Assembly (NCBI RefSeq): GCF_016428805.1 | Contig: NZ_JAELTJ010000012.1 | Span: 16,049 to 80,048, forward strand | Origin: Achromobacter sp. ASV32 | GTDB taxonomy: Bacteria > Pseudomonadota > Gammaproteobacteria > Burkholderiales > Burkholderiaceae_B | DNA: 64,000 nt | Reading direction: 5' to 3' | Shown: piece by piece, positions 42,157-51,308 of the stretch | How the letters are laid out: each line of letters opens with the position of its first letter | How positions within the stretch are numbered: position 1 is the stretch's first letter | Position numbers and translations under genes: made by a program | Notes under the pieces: generated by a model | The model's database searches: none | Told to the model about the DNA's origin: nothing | The model's input: only the letters and a program-made list of their open reading frames with translations

Positions 42157-42425
42157 GAGTCGTACTCCTTATGCGTGAAAACGTACTTGATGAAGACGGT
42201 CTGCGATCGGAACACCACATCGGCAACGATGCGGTACTTGTTGCCGCCTATGTCGAAAACCACATAGCCGCCGACCCAGTCCACCGTGTTGAACACCGCC
42301 TTCAGCGCCGAGAAATCAGCGGCCTGGGCGTGTTCCAGCGTCGTGTGCCAATGAAGCAGCGACTGGGTGGACCCGGGATGGATCAGCCAGAACTCACGCA
42401 ACGATCGCTTGGAAATGATGTGCAT
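42144..42425 (-). CDS. higB: HigB-type mRNA interferase toxin
   Basis: A 93-residue toxin of the HigB branch of the RelE/ParE fold, which cleaves mRNA at the ribosome. The family pattern is present: MHIISKRSLREFWLIHPG at the start, the central GGYVVFDIGGNKYRIVADVVF, and the end VFIKYVFTHKEYDSW. The catalytic basic and His residues of HigB proteins lie in these last two segments. The toxin-first order is the hallmark of higBA operons. An A-rich stretch upstream (42431-42466) probably contains the promoter. Confidence 0.88.
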   Translation of the reverse strand: MHIISKRSLREFWLIHPGSTQSLLHWHTTLEHAQAADFSALKAVFNTVDWVGGYVVFDIGGNKYRIVADVVFRSQTVFIKYVFTHKEYDSWKP

Positions 42426-42705
42426 GGAGAATTATCGCAAAAACAAATAAAAATAGCAAAAACCGATATCGTGAGGCGCCATGGAGGCGGCTGGACCGTC
42501 GGCGGGAGTCTGTAGAGGGAAGGCGTCGTGCGGGAAGGCACGCCGCGCGTAAGAAGTTTGCCGAATTTCCGGCCGCTAGAATTGGGCCGAGTGACAAATG
42601 GAGCGCGCTTTCAAGTGACCAATCGCGTTCGCGTTCTACTGCGACGACGTCACATGCAGGAGGCGAATCGTGGATTTGTCAGGGCAATCGGGGAAATATT
42701 CTTGA

Positions 42706-42790
42706 TGGTGCCCGGGGCCGGAATCGAACCGGCACGCCTTGCGGCGGGGGATTTTGAGTCCCCTGCGTCTACCAATTTCACCACCCGGGC
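42706..42790 (-). tRNA. tRNA-Leu (CAA)
   Basis: Read on the minus strand, an 85-nt tRNA begins GCCCGGG and ends CCCGGGC-A-CCA, with the CCA encoded. The D arm has GTGGTGAAATTGGTAGAC, the T arm has the standard GGTTCGATTCC, and a long variable arm follows the anticodon stem, as expected for tRNA-Leu. The anticodon loop reads CTCAAAA, giving anticodon CAA for UUG codons. Higb/higA lie about 280 bases to the left. Confidence 0.93.
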
Positions 42791-42980
42791 AAGGGGGTCG
42801 CGAACGCGTCCTGTGCTACTGAAGACGGCTGCGGGAGAAGCGAAGACCGCGATTATATGCGGTCTGGAAAAAATTGTCAGGCGACGGGCCGGCGCCGGGC
42901 AAGGCGGGCCGGCTCGGCCTGATGCGCGGCCTGCCGGACCCCGCGCGCCATGGCGCGGCGCAAGCCCGGCCTGCCCCCAC

Positions 42981-44372
42981 TCACTTCTTCTCAGGCAGGA
43001 ACCAGTTCATCACCAGCGCGCAGATGCCGCCGGTGGCCACGCCGGATTCCAGCACGCTTTTCACGGCATGCGGCAGGTGCGACAGGATTTCCGGCACTTG
43101 CGACACGCCCAGGCCCAGGGCCAGGGACACGGCGATGATCAGCAGGGCGCGGCGGTCCAGGTGGATGCCGGCCAGGATGTTGATGCCCGATGCGGCGACC
43201 GCGCCGAACATGACCATGGCGGCGCCGCCCAGGACGGGTTCGGGCACGGCCTGCAGCACGCCGGCCACCGACGGGAACAGGCCCAGCAGGATCAGCATGC
43301 CGGCGATCCACACGCCGACGTGGCGGCTGGCGATGCCGGTGAGCTGGATGACGCCGTTGTTCTGGGCGAAGACCGAGCTGGGGAACGTATTGAAGACACC
43401 GGCCAGCAGCGAGTTGGCGCCGTTGACCAGCACGCCGCCCTTGATGCGCTGCATCCACAGCGGGCCTTCGACGGGTTGCTTGGACACCTTGCTGGTGGCG
43501 GTGACGTCGCCGATGGCTTCCAGGGACGTGACCAGGTAGATGATCAGCATGGGCACGAACAGGGCCCACGAGAAGCCCAGGCCGAAGTGCAGGGGCATGG
43601 GAATCTGGAACAGCGCGGCTTCGCGGGCGCCGGTGAAGTCCAGGCGGCCCATGCAGGCGGCGGCGATGTAGCCGACGGCCAGGGCCAGGACCAGGGCGGT
43701 GCTGCGGATCCAGACGACCGGTACGCGGTTGAGCAGGATGATGGTGCCCAGCACCAGGCCGGACAGCGTCAGGTTCTCGGCGCTGGCGAAGGTGCCGCTG
43801 GCCATGGCGCCGAAACCGCCGCCCATGCTGATGAGGCCGACTTTGATGAGGGTCAGGCCGATCAGCAGCACGACGATGCCGGTGACCAGCGGGGTGATGA
43901 GGCGCTTGACGAAGGGCAGGATGCGGCTAATGCCCATTTCCACGAAGGACCCGGCGATGACGACGCCGAAGATGGCCGCCATGACGGCTTCGACCGGGGT
44001 GCCTTGCTTGACCATGACCGTGCCGCCGGCGATCAGCGGGCCGACGAAGTTGAAGCTGGTGCCCTGCACGATGAGCAGGCCGGCGCCCAGGGGGCCGAAG
44101 CGCTTGCACTGGACGTAGGTGGCGATGCCGGAGATGACCAGCGACATGGACACGATCAGGGTGGTGTCGCGGCTGCTGACGCCCAAGGCCTGGCAGATGA
44201 GCAGGCCGGGAGTGACGATGGGCACCAGGATGGCCAGCAGGTGCTGCAGGGCGGCGACGAAGGCGACGGGGGCGGCGGGGCGGTCGTCGGGGCCGTAGAC
44301 CAGGTCGTGGCTGGGCTGGCCGTCGTCGGCGGGGCCGTGGGAGGCGGGTTGGGTCAGGGAGGCGGGTTGCAT
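42981..44372 (-). CDS. NCS2-family purine/xanthine permease
   Basis: A 463-residue inner-membrane transporter of the nucleobase:cation symporter-2 family with about 12-14 hydrophobic segments. Signatures are FVAALQHLLAILVPIVTPGLL, QGTSFNFVGPLIAGG, LVTSLEAIGDVTATSKVS and SVFAQNNGVIQLTGIASRHVG, the last close to the QNxGxxxxT substrate motif of the xanthine/uric acid branch. I start at the ATG at 44372 (MQPASLTQ) because the longer frame only adds a non-conserved leader. Xanthine or urate are the likely substrates; no purine catabolic genes are adjacent. Confidence 0.87.
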   Translation of the reverse strand: MQPASLTQPASHGPADDGQPSHDLVYGPDDRPAAPVAFVAALQHLLAILVPIVTPGLLICQALGVSSRDTTLIVSMSLVISGIATYVQCKRFGPLGAGLLIVQGTSFNFVGPLIAGGTVMVKQGTPVEAVMAAIFGVVIAGSFVEMGISRILPFVKRLITPLVTGIVVLLIGLTLIKVGLISMGGGFGAMASGTFASAENLTLSGLVLGTIILLNRVPVVWIRSTALVLALAVGYIAAACMGRLDFTGAREAALFQIPMPLHFGLGFSWALFVPMLIIYLVTSLEAIGDVTATSKVSKQPVEGPLWMQRIKGGVLVNGANSLLAGVFNTFPSSVFAQNNGVIQLTGIASRHVGVWIAGMLILLGLFPSVAGVLQAVPEPVLGGAAMVMFGAVAASGINILAGIHLDRRALLIIAVSLALGLGVSQVPEILSHLPHAVKSVLESGVATGGICALVMNWFLPEKK

Positions 44373-44541
44373 GGCGGAGGGGCCGGCAAGGTGGGGGGAG
44401 GGAAGAAAGTGCGGGATTTTAGCGGGGAAGGCGGCCAAGCGCCCTGGGCGATCAAGGGCTGGATAATCCGGGGCGGATCGGCTTGATAGAATTTCCGGCC
44501 ATCAACCCGACCTTTGCACCGGGCCTTCCTGGCCGAAAACC

Positions 44542-45942
44542 ATGCAGAAACGCACGAGATGGATCGCGATCGTTTGCGCCTTGCTGATTGCCGGTTTGCC
44601 GATGAGCCTGCTGTTTCTGGTGATGGATAGCAACGACGACTTTGCCGCTGTCGACAAGGGCGAGTCCTACCGCAGCAGTATCTATAAGCGGTATCAGGGC
44701 GCCATCTACGCGGCGGTGCCCAGCAATGGGTATTACCGGATGGATGCGGCGGACCCGGCGAGTTTCGAGGCGTTTGAAACCCGCACGTACGATGGCCGCC
44801 AGGCGGGCCGCGACAGCCGCCATGTGTATTGCGGCAATCAGATCCTGCCGGGCATGTCGCCGGCGTCGGCGCGGTTTCTGGGCAACAGCTATTTCACCGA
44901 TGGCGCGATGACGTATTTCTGCGCCTTCTATTCCAGGCCGAATGAGGCCTTGGGTGGCCTGCAGGAAGTGTGGCAAAAGCTATTGTTCCAGGCGGGGCGA
45001 GGCGAAAAACCACAGACCTATCTGTATCCCTTCAGGGCCTTGCCGGCCAGCGCGCAGCCCTACCGGCCGTTGCTGGACCGGGAACTCGCCACGGACGGCG
45101 CGCGGGTGTTCTACGAGGGCAAGGAGATGCCGCAGGCCAATCCGGAGGCGTTGCGGCGGGTGGCCGCGATCCAGGACGGCGAATCGCGGCCGGGCGATCA
45201 ATTCTTTGCCGATGGCCGCCACGTGTATTTCCGCGAGACCCTGCTGCCGCTGTCGGATGATCCCAGGCTGTATTCGTTTCAGTTGGAGGGCCTGGATCGC
45301 CAGCGGTATCTGTCCGACCCGCGCGACGGCATGGTGTACGTGGGGGCGCAGGCTTTCGATGCGGCGCGCGCGCCTTATCGTTTGCTCAGCGATAAAGGCC
45401 GCCATGTGAATCAGGCCTTGTTCGCCGGCAAGGATGGCATCTATTTCTATAACAGCCAGACCCGGCAGGTCGAGCGGGCCGGCGATGATCCGTTTGCATC
45501 GGGATCGTTTACGGCGCTGTCGCCGTACGTATTCTCGGATGGCAAGCAGGTGCTGTTCCTGAAGGGCAATGAGTCCTGGTACAAGACCCGCAGCCGTGGC
45601 GGACTGATATCGCGCTCGACGCTGATCTACCGGATGGCGCCCGCGCCGGGGGGGGCATGGCAGAAGCTGGGCGACGTGTATCACCGCTTCGGCTCGGTCT
45701 GGCGCCATGGCGACGCGCTTTATTATTTTGACGAACTGGGCTCGTCCCAACTGGTTTTCAGCCCCATGTACCGCATCCTGGACCCCGCCGCCGCGGATTT
45801 CCTGCTGCGCTCGCAGCAGACCCTGCAGATCCGGGCGGACGATATCCGCAAGCTGATCCGGGACGGCAAGATGGCCGCAGTCGAGGGCGAAGCGGTATTG
45901 GAAGCCAAGACCCGCTACCGGAAGTCCTGGGGCATTTTCTGA
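44542..45942 (+). CDS. DKNYY-repeat membrane-anchored protein
   Basis: A 466-residue protein with one N-terminal membrane anchor (WIAIVCALLIAGLPMSLLFLV) and a long extracytoplasmic part built of DKNYY-type repeats: LATDGARVFYEGKEMP, FFADGRHVYFRETLLP, FAGKDGIYFYNSQTRQ and VFSDGKQVLFLKGNE. In this family each repeat is a beta hairpin with 'D-x-x-x-V-Y-Y/F'. No function is known. It ends just before the sigma-32 promoter of htpG and is probably transcribed separately. Confidence 0.78.
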   Translation: MQKRTRWIAIVCALLIAGLPMSLLFLVMDSNDDFAAVDKGESYRSSIYKRYQGAIYAAVPSNGYYRMDAADPASFEAFETRTYDGRQAGRDSRHVYCGNQILPGMSPASARFLGNSYFTDGAMTYFCAFYSRPNEALGGLQEVWQKLLFQAGRGEKPQTYLYPFRALPASAQPYRPLLDRELATDGARVFYEGKEMPQANPEALRRVAAIQDGESRPGDQFFADGRHVYFRETLLPLSDDPRLYSFQLEGLDRQRYLSDPRDGMVYVGAQAFDAARAPYRLLSDKGRHVNQALFAGKDGIYFYNSQTRQVERAGDDPFASGSFTALSPYVFSDGKQVLFLKGNESWYKTRSRGGLISRSTLIYRMAPAPGGAWQKLGDVYHRFGSVWRHGDALYYFDELGSSQLVFSPMYRILDPAAADFLLRSQQTLQIRADDIRKLIRDGKMAAVEGEAVLEAKTRYRKSWGIF

Positions 45943-45947
45943 CCGGT

Positions 45948-45975
45948 CTTGAAAAGTTGCTCCTGACCCCCATCA
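45948..45975 (+). promoter_or_regulatory. Sigma-32 type heat-shock promoter of htpG
   Basis: CTTGAAA (45948-45954), a 13-base spacer, then CCCCAT (45968-45973) match the RpoH consensus CTTGAAA-N(11-16)-CCCCATnT. It lies about 90 bases before the htpG ATG. Confidence 0.8.
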
Positions 45976-46063
45976 CAGTAGGGTTTCCCGGAAACCGCGC
46001 GGGCGCTTTGTCCCGGTAACCGGTTTCTTTTGTCCCTAATTTCTTGGACCTTCACGTAGAACT

Positions 46064-47962
46064 ATGAGCCAAAACGCCGCGTCGTCCCCGTCCGAAACCC
46101 TGGGATTCCAGGCCGAGGTGAAGCAACTGCTGCACCTGATGATCCATTCGCTGTACAGCAACAAGGAGATCTTCCTGCGCGAGCTGGTGTCGAACGCGTC
46201 GGACGCCTGCGACAAGCTGCGCTTCGAGGCCATTGACCAGCCGGCGCTGCTCGAAGGCGACGGCGAGCTGGCCATCACGGTCAGCTATGACAAGGATGCC
46301 CGCACGGTCACGATTTCCGATAACGGCATCGGCCTGTCGCGCGAAGAGGCCGTGGCCAACCTGGGCACCATCGCCCGTTCCGGCACCCGCGAATTCTTCT
46401 CGCAGCTCACCGGTGACAAGCAGAAAGACGCGCAGCTGATCGGCCAGTTCGGCGTGGGCTTCTATTCGTCGTTCATCGTGGCGGACAAGGTCACGGTGGT
46501 CAGCCGCCGCGCGGGTTCGGCGGATGCCATCCGCTGGGAGTCCGACGGCCAGGGTGAATTCACCATCGCCGCGGCCGAAAAGGCCACGCGCGGCACCGAC
46601 GTGACGCTGCACCTGCGCGCCGACGAAGACGAGCTGCTCAATGGCTGGAAGCTGCGCGAGATCCTGCGCCGCTATTCCGACCACATTTCGCTGCCGATCC
46701 GCATGGCCAAGGAAGAATGGGACGCCGAGAAGGGCGAGCAGGTCAAAAAGGACGAGCTCGAAACGGTGAACCAGGCCAACGCGCTGTGGGCCCGCAGCAA
46801 GGCCGACGTGTCCGACGAGCAGTACCGCGAGTTCTACAAGACGGTCTCGCATGACTACGACGATCCGCTGGCCTGGACCCACAACCGCGTGGAAGGCCGC
46901 AGCGAATACACCCAGCTGCTGTATGTGCCCAAGCACGCGCCGATGGACCTGTGGGACCGCGACGGCCGCCGCGGCGTGAAGCTGTACGTCAAGCGCGTGT
47001 TCATCATGGACGACGCCGACCAGTTGCTGCCGTCGTACCTGCGCTTTGTGCGCGGGGTGATCGATTCGGCGGACCTGCCGCTGAACGTGTCGCGCGAAAT
47101 CCTGCAGGAAAGCCGCGACGTGCGCGCCATCCGCGAGGGCTCGGCCAAGCGCATCCTGTCGCTGCTGGAAGACCTGGCCGAGAACAAGCCGGAAGACTAT
47201 GCCACGTTCTGGTCGGAATTCGGCCAGGTGCTCAAGGAAGGCGCGGGCGAAGACCACGCCAACCTGGAACGCATCGCCAAGCTGATGCGTTTTGCGTCGA
47301 CGCATACCGGCGACCAGGCGCAGACCGTGTCGTTCGCCGACTACGTGGCGCGCATGAAGGAAGGCCAGGACAAGATCTACTACGTGACGGCGGACACGTT
47401 CGCCGCGGCCAGCAACAGCCCGCACCTGGAAATCTTCCGCAAGAAGGGCATCGAAGTGCTGCTGCTGTCCGACCGCGTCGACGAGTGGATGCTGTCGTAC
47501 CTGCGTGAATTCGACGGCAAGTCGCTGGTGTCGGTGGCCAAGGGCGGCCTGGATCTGGCCGAGCTGGCCGACGAAGCGGAAAAGAAGCACCAGGCCGAAG
47601 TGGCCGAAGACTTCAAGCCGCTGGTCGAGCGCCTGCAAAAGACGCTGGAAGACCAGGTCAAGGAAGTGCGCGTGACGCTGCGCCTGGTGGATTCGCCGGC
47701 GTGCGTGGTGGTGGGCCAGAACGAACTCAGCCCGCACCTGCTGCGCATGCTCAAGGCCGCCGGCCAGGAAGCGCCCAACGTGAAGCCGGTGCTGGAAATC
47801 AACCCCGAACACCCGCTGTTGGCCCGCATCCGCGCCGCCGACGACGGCGAGTTCGACCAGTGGGCGCGTCTGCTGCTGGACCAGGCGCTCTTGGCCGAAG
47901 GCGCCCAGATCGCTGACCCGGCGGCGTTCGTGAAGCGCTTGAATGCGTTGCTGCTGAAGTAA
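46064..47962 (+). CDS. htpG: Hsp90 chaperone HtpG
   Basis: A 632-residue bacterial Hsp90, a dimeric ATP-dependent cytoplasmic chaperone. The GHKL ATP-binding domain has [23 protein letters not shown], the [10 protein letters not shown] box, [14 protein letters not shown] and GTDVTLHLR. The middle domain shows [47 protein letters not shown], including the catalytic Arg segment. The C-terminal dimerisation domain ends with [34 protein letters not shown]. Length and motifs are complete. Its heat-shock promoter is visible upstream and a strong hairpin follows. Confidence 0.98.
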   Translation: MSQNAASSPSETLGFQAEVKQLLHLMIHSLYSNKEIFLRELVSNASDACDKLRFEAIDQPALLEGDGELAITVSYDKDARTVTISDNGIGLSREEAVANLGTIARSGTREFFSQLTGDKQKDAQLIGQFGVGFYSSFIVADKVTVVSRRAGSADAIRWESDGQGEFTIAAAEKATRGTDVTLHLRADEDELLNGWKLREILRRYSDHISLPIRMAKEEWDAEKGEQVKKDELETVNQANALWARSKADVSDEQYREFYKTVSHDYDDPLAWTHNRVEGRSEYTQLLYVPKHAPMDLWDRDGRRGVKLYVKRVFIMDDADQLLPSYLRFVRGVIDSADLPLNVSREILQESRDVRAIREGSAKRILSLLEDLAENKPEDYATFWSEFGQVLKEGAGEDHANLERIAKLMRFASTHTGDQAQTVSFADYVARMKEGQDKIYYVTADTFAAASNSPHLEIFRKKGIEVLLLSDRVDEWMLSYLREFDGKSLVSVAKGGLDLAELADEAEKKHQAEVAEDFKPLVERLQKTLEDQVKEVRVTLRLVDSPACVVVGQNELSPHLLRMLKAAGQEAPNVKPVLEINPEHPLLARIRAADDGEFDQWARLLLDQALLAEGAQIADPAAFVKRLNALLLK

Positions 47963-47978
47963 GCGGCAGTCTGCCCGG

Positions 47979-48009
47979 AAATGGCGCCCGAGTCCGGGCG
48001 CCATTTTTT
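47979..48009 (+). terminator. htpG terminator
   Basis: A 12-bp stem (AAATGGCGCCCG with CGGGCGCCATTT, loop AGTC) is followed by further T. It lies between htpG and the convergent LysR gene and may serve both. Confidence 0.85.
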
Positions 48010-48034
48010 ATTGCGACGCATGGCATGCGCTTGT

Positions 48035-48913
48035 TCAGCGCAGATGCGCGGCGAGCATGTCCCTGACGTCGGAGATGAAAGCCGGCTCCTGCCTGCGCGG
48101 CGGCGCCAGGCTGAACTCGACATCCGGTAGCGCGGGCAGCCGGGGATCGCCTTCCACCGCCATCGCGGTAGAGGGAACCGCGGATGCATTCAGGCAGGCG
48201 ATTCCCAATCCCGCAGCCAGCGCCAGGTGCAAGCCGCCGATATCGGACGCCGTGTGCTCGATGCTGTAGGCAACACCGGCCGCGTCCAGGGTATGCACGG
48301 CAAACCGTTGCAGCGAGCAGGTGTCCGGCAACACGATCAGGCCCAGCGTCTGGCCGGCGGGTGGCAGGACGAACGACTTGTCGGCGATCCAGTGCAGGGG
48401 TTCGCGGCGCAGTTTGATGCGTTCCGGGGAGACGTCGTCCGGCGAATGGCCGTTGTGCAGAATCGTCATCGAGACGCCGATATCGAAACTGGCGGCATTG
48501 GCCTCCTGCTCGATCCAGGCGCTCTTGCGGATGCCGACATGCAGGCGTAACTGCGGAAACTGTTCGCGGATGTGTCGAATGATGATCGGCAACGCGTGAG
48601 GCCGGAAATAATCCGTGATGGCCAGGCGCAGGTCGCCCGTCAATTGGGCGCCCTGCATGTCGCGCCAGGCCGCGTCGCTGAGCGACAGCAGCTTTTGCGC
48701 ATGCGCCACCAGCCGTTCGCCCGCGGGGGTCAGGCGGGTTCCCGTCTTGGCGCGCACCAGCAGCGAGACGCCGCATAGCTGTTCCAGCTTGCGCACTTGG
48801 TCGCTGATCGCCGATTGGGATCGGTACAGCCGGGGCGCCGCGGCCGACAGGCTGCCCGCATCGGCAACCACCACCAGGGTGTTGAGAAGCTCCAGATCCA
48901 GAAGGCGTGACAT
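48035..48913 (-). CDS. LysR-family transcriptional regulator
   Basis: A 292-residue LysR-type regulator. The DNA-binding domain reads LLNTLVVVADAGSLSAAAPRLYRSQSAISDQVRKLEQLCGVSLLVRAKTG, then a linker and the effector domain (LRLAITDYFRPHALPIIIRHI). It is divergent from the tautomerase gene at 49015. A perfect inverted repeat overlaps its own start codon, which suggests negative autoregulation and control of the tautomerase gene. The inducer is unknown. Confidence 0.9.
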   Translation of the reverse strand: MSRLLDLELLNTLVVVADAGSLSAAAPRLYRSQSAISDQVRKLEQLCGVSLLVRAKTGTRLTPAGERLVAHAQKLLSLSDAAWRDMQGAQLTGDLRLAITDYFRPHALPIIIRHIREQFPQLRLHVGIRKSAWIEQEANAASFDIGVSMTILHNGHSPDDVSPERIKLRREPLHWIADKSFVLPPAGQTLGLIVLPDTCSLQRFAVHTLDAAGVAYSIEHTASDIGGLHLALAAGLGIACLNASAVPSTAMAVEGDPRLPALPDVEFSLAPPRRQEPAFISDVRDMLAAHLR

Positions 48914-48941
48914 CTATCTGCCTGTTTTTCCGATAGATGTC
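48909..48941. promoter_or_regulatory. LysR operator candidate (perfect inverted repeat)
   Basis: GACATCTATC (48909-48918) and GATAGATGTC (48932-48941) are perfect 10-bp reverse complements with a 13-base spacer. The left arm contains the start codon of the LysR gene. The repeat lies in the divergent region towards the tautomerase gene. Confidence 0.65.
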
Positions 48942-49014
48942 AGCATAACTTCCCGCTTTTCCGTGAACAAGAGGCATCCGACACTGGCGGCTCACGGTTC
49001 AACAAGGAGCAAAC

Positions 49015-49407
49015 ATGCCTGGTATCAATGTCATCGTGTCTGGTCACCCCAACGCGGCGCTTACCCGCCAACTGGCGGAACAACTGACCCAACTCACCTG
49101 CGACGTGCTGAAGAAAGAGCCCGCGCGCACCCGCGTCATTGTGCAGTACGTGCCGGCCGATCAGTGGTTCGTGGCGGGGCGGTCGCTGGCAGAAGAGGGC
49201 AGGAACTCGTTCCAGCTTGAGGTCACGATCACGGGTGAAACCAATACCCGCGGTGAAAAGGCGGCCTATCACAAGGCGGCCTATGAACTGCTGGCCGGCT
49301 TGTTGGGCAATGTGCATCCGCATTCGAGCATCCACGTCGCGGACTGCCGGCCAACGGCCTACGGGTATGGGGGCGTGACGCAGGAATGGCGGTATCAGCA
49401 CGGGTGA
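49015..49407 (+). CDS. Tautomerase (4-oxalocrotonate tautomerase-like)
   Basis: A 130-residue tautomerase-superfamily protein. It begins MPGINV, so Pro1 (after removal of Met) can act as the catalytic base. A beta-alpha-beta unit follows (TRQLAEQLTQLTCDVLKKEPARTRVIVQYVPADQWFVAGRSL), and the second half has FQLEVTITGETNTRGEKAAYHKAAYELLAGLLG. At 130 residues it is about twice the minimal 62-residue enzyme, as in the fused or extended members. The substrate is unknown. It is divergent from the LysR regulator at 48035, the usual arrangement for a regulated catabolic or detoxification gene. Confidence 0.8.
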   Translation: MPGINVIVSGHPNAALTRQLAEQLTQLTCDVLKKEPARTRVIVQYVPADQWFVAGRSLAEEGRNSFQLEVTITGETNTRGEKAAYHKAAYELLAGLLGNVHPHSSIHVADCRPTAYGYGGVTQEWRYQHG

Positions 49408-49447
49408 GGGGCGGGCGGCGTTTGCCTGAAGGGGAGTGTGCAAATTA

Positions 49448-49560
49448 TTCCCGTTCGGTAATTTTTTCGGCTTGAACGAGCAAAATCTTGATAAAAATTA
49501 CCGATCGGTAATTTTATGGGGATTTTTGAGCGTAATAAGCATAAACTTACCGAACGGTAA
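49448..49560. promoter_or_regulatory. Three-palindrome operator array of hipBA
   Basis: Three copies of a TTACCG-N2-CGGTAA type element precede hipB. O1 (49448-49461) is imperfect, TTCCCG-tt-CGGTAA. O2 (49494-49515) is a perfect 22-bp palindrome centred on ACCGATCGGT. O3 (49547-49560) is TTACCG-aa-CGGTAA and ends a few bases before the hipB ribosome site. Centres are spaced about 50 and 49 bases, close to five helical turns. A weak TTGATA/TTTTAT promoter pair may flank O2. Confidence 0.75.
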
Positions 49561-49574
49561 TTTTGGAGCGCCTT

Positions 49575-49832
49575 ATGCCTATCCCACCGCCTGCCGGTTT
49601 CTCTTCGGCGCCCATCCGCAGCGCCGCAGACCTGGGCGAACTCGTGAAGCAGGTGCGACGCGAGCAGGGCCTGCTGCAAACGGACCTGGCCGGCCTGTCC
49701 GGTACGGGTAACCGTTTCGTGGTGGATCTGGAGCGTGGCAAACCCACACTGCAATTGCAGAAGGTACTGGACACGCTGGACCTGCTGGGCCTGGAAGTGC
49801 TGGTCACGCCCAAGCGCGTGAGGCGGCCATGA
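49575..49832 (+). CDS. hipB: HipB-type antitoxin/repressor
   Basis: An 85-residue XRE-type DNA-binding protein. After a Pro-rich leader (MPIPPPAGFSSAPIRS), the helix-turn-helix reads DLGELVKQVRREQGLLQTDLAGLSGTGNRFVVDLERGKPTLQLQKVLDTLDLLGLEVLV, the typical HipB form in which the last strand joins a dimer sheet. It should neutralise HipA and bind the palindromes upstream. I start at the ATG at 49575 behind GGAG, not at the ATG 12 bases earlier, which overlaps that site. The stop overlaps the hipA start (ATGA). Confidence 0.9.
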   Translation: MPIPPPAGFSSAPIRSAADLGELVKQVRREQGLLQTDLAGLSGTGNRFVVDLERGKPTLQLQKVLDTLDLLGLEVLVTPKRVRRP

Positions 49833-51091
49833 CTGTGGACGCGTTGGATATCTATCGGGTGGATATCAAGGTCGGACGCCTGTTTGACGAGCGGCCGCTG
49901 CGCTTTGTCTACGATGATGCATGGCTGCAATGGCCGTCGGCTTATCCTATTGCGCCGGACATACCACTGCACGACGGCGCTCAGGCAGACACCGCGGTGC
50001 ACGCTTTTTTTGAAAATCTGCTGCCCGAAGGCCCCATCCGCCGCTTCTTGCAAGTCAGCCGCCATGCCACCACGGTGTTCGGCCTGCTTCGTAGTGTGGG
50101 GGGGGATAACGCCAGTGGCCTGACGATATTGCCGCCAGGCGAACGCCCCGCGCCAGCGCACTATCGCGCGACGACATGGGGCGACATCGCCAGCCGCCTG
50201 AACAATGCTGACGTGCCGGCGTTGGTGGCCGAGAACGCCGAGGGCGCGCGGATTTCCCTGGCGGGTGCGCAGGACAAGTTGCTGGTGATGGTGATGCCTG
50301 ACGGCTCGCCCGCGATGCCAGAGGGCGCGGCGCCATCTTCGCATATCCTCAAGCCGGACATTCGAGGGTTTGATACGGTCTGGGCGTCGGCGCTGAACGA
50401 AACCCTGGTCATGCAATTGGCGGCGCGTTTGGGCCTGGGGGTGGCAGAAGCAACTTTCCAGCCTGACACGAGGGCCTGCCTGATCAAACGCTACGACCGG
50501 GAATCAGACGGACAGGGCGGGCTGCGGCGTCTGCATCAGCTGGATCTCTGCCAACTGGCCGGCAAGCCATCGGATGTGAAGTACGAAGCCGATGGCGGCC
50601 CGTCCCTGGCGCAATGCTGTGCGTTATTGAGAGGAATCGGTGTCAATGGCACCGACGTAAAGCGATTTCTCCGATGGGTATTCTTCAATCTGTGCGTGGG
50701 CAATAACGACAGTCACGCCAAGAACCTGTCCGTGTTGCAACTGCCGGACGGCCGCTACCGCCTGGCCCCGTTTTATGACTTGATGTGCACGGCGATGTAT
50801 CCCGGGCTTGCGCGCAATTTCGCGTTTGCGGTGGGCGGCGAGACCAAGCCGGGCAATATCGGACAAGCTCATTTACGGGCGATGGCCCAGGATCTGGGCT
50901 TCAACGCCCGCTATGTGACGATGTTGGCGCAGACGCTGACGGACGAGTTGGTCGCCGCGCTGGAATCCGTGCAGGCAGGCCTGCGAGAGCAGGCGATGGC
51001 GGGCACCGAGACCACGCTGATCGATCGCCTGGGGCTGTGGATTCGGGCCAATACCCACAAGCACGCCAAGCGGTGGGGGCTGTCGGCCTGA
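49829..51091 (+). CDS. hipA: HipA-type serine/threonine kinase toxin
   Basis: A 420-residue HipA-family kinase. HipA of E. coli phosphorylates glutamyl-tRNA synthetase and causes growth arrest. Features in order: an N-terminal beta domain ending FFENLLPEGPIRRFL, the Gly-rich loop with autophosphorylation-type serine (GARISLAGAQDKLLVM), the ATP-binding SSHILKPD, NETLVMQLAARLGL, the catalytic loop GNNDSHAKNLSV near residue 290, and the metal-binding FYDLMCT. All key kinase residues are present, so it should be active. It is translated in an ATGA overlap with hipB. Confidence 0.92.
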   Translation: MTVDALDIYRVDIKVGRLFDERPLRFVYDDAWLQWPSAYPIAPDIPLHDGAQADTAVHAFFENLLPEGPIRRFLQVSRHATTVFGLLRSVGGDNASGLTILPPGERPAPAHYRATTWGDIASRLNNADVPALVAENAEGARISLAGAQDKLLVMVMPDGSPAMPEGAAPSSHILKPDIRGFDTVWASALNETLVMQLAARLGLGVAEATFQPDTRACLIKRYDRESDGQGGLRRLHQLDLCQLAGKPSDVKYEADGGPSLAQCCALLRGIGVNGTDVKRFLRWVFFNLCVGNNDSHAKNLSVLQLPDGRYRLAPFYDLMCTAMYPGLARNFAFAVGGETKPGNIGQAHLRAMAQDLGFNARYVTMLAQTLTDELVAALESVQAGLREQAMAGTETTLIDRLGLWIRANTHKHAKRWGLSA

Positions 51092-51308
51092 GTGGTCAGG
51101 GGCGGCCCGGCTTCCCCGGGGCTGGTTGGCCTGCCCTCCCCATTCATGACTCCAGGTCAAAAGTGTTTCCCTGTTTAGTTGCTTTTTCCGCAAGGGTATC
51201 CCCGGCATACTGGGCGCCTGTCTTCCGATCGGGTTTTCCCTAGGTGCCGGCTTCTGGCTGGATCGCCCCTGAACCGTCCGGTCGGCGCCATCCATCCAAG
51301 GAACCCGC

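Noticed and set aside
42426..42790. Attachment site or genomic island at the tRNA-Leu gene
   Set aside because: higBA sits beside the tRNA, but I see no repeat of the tRNA 3' end and no integrase in the vicinity.
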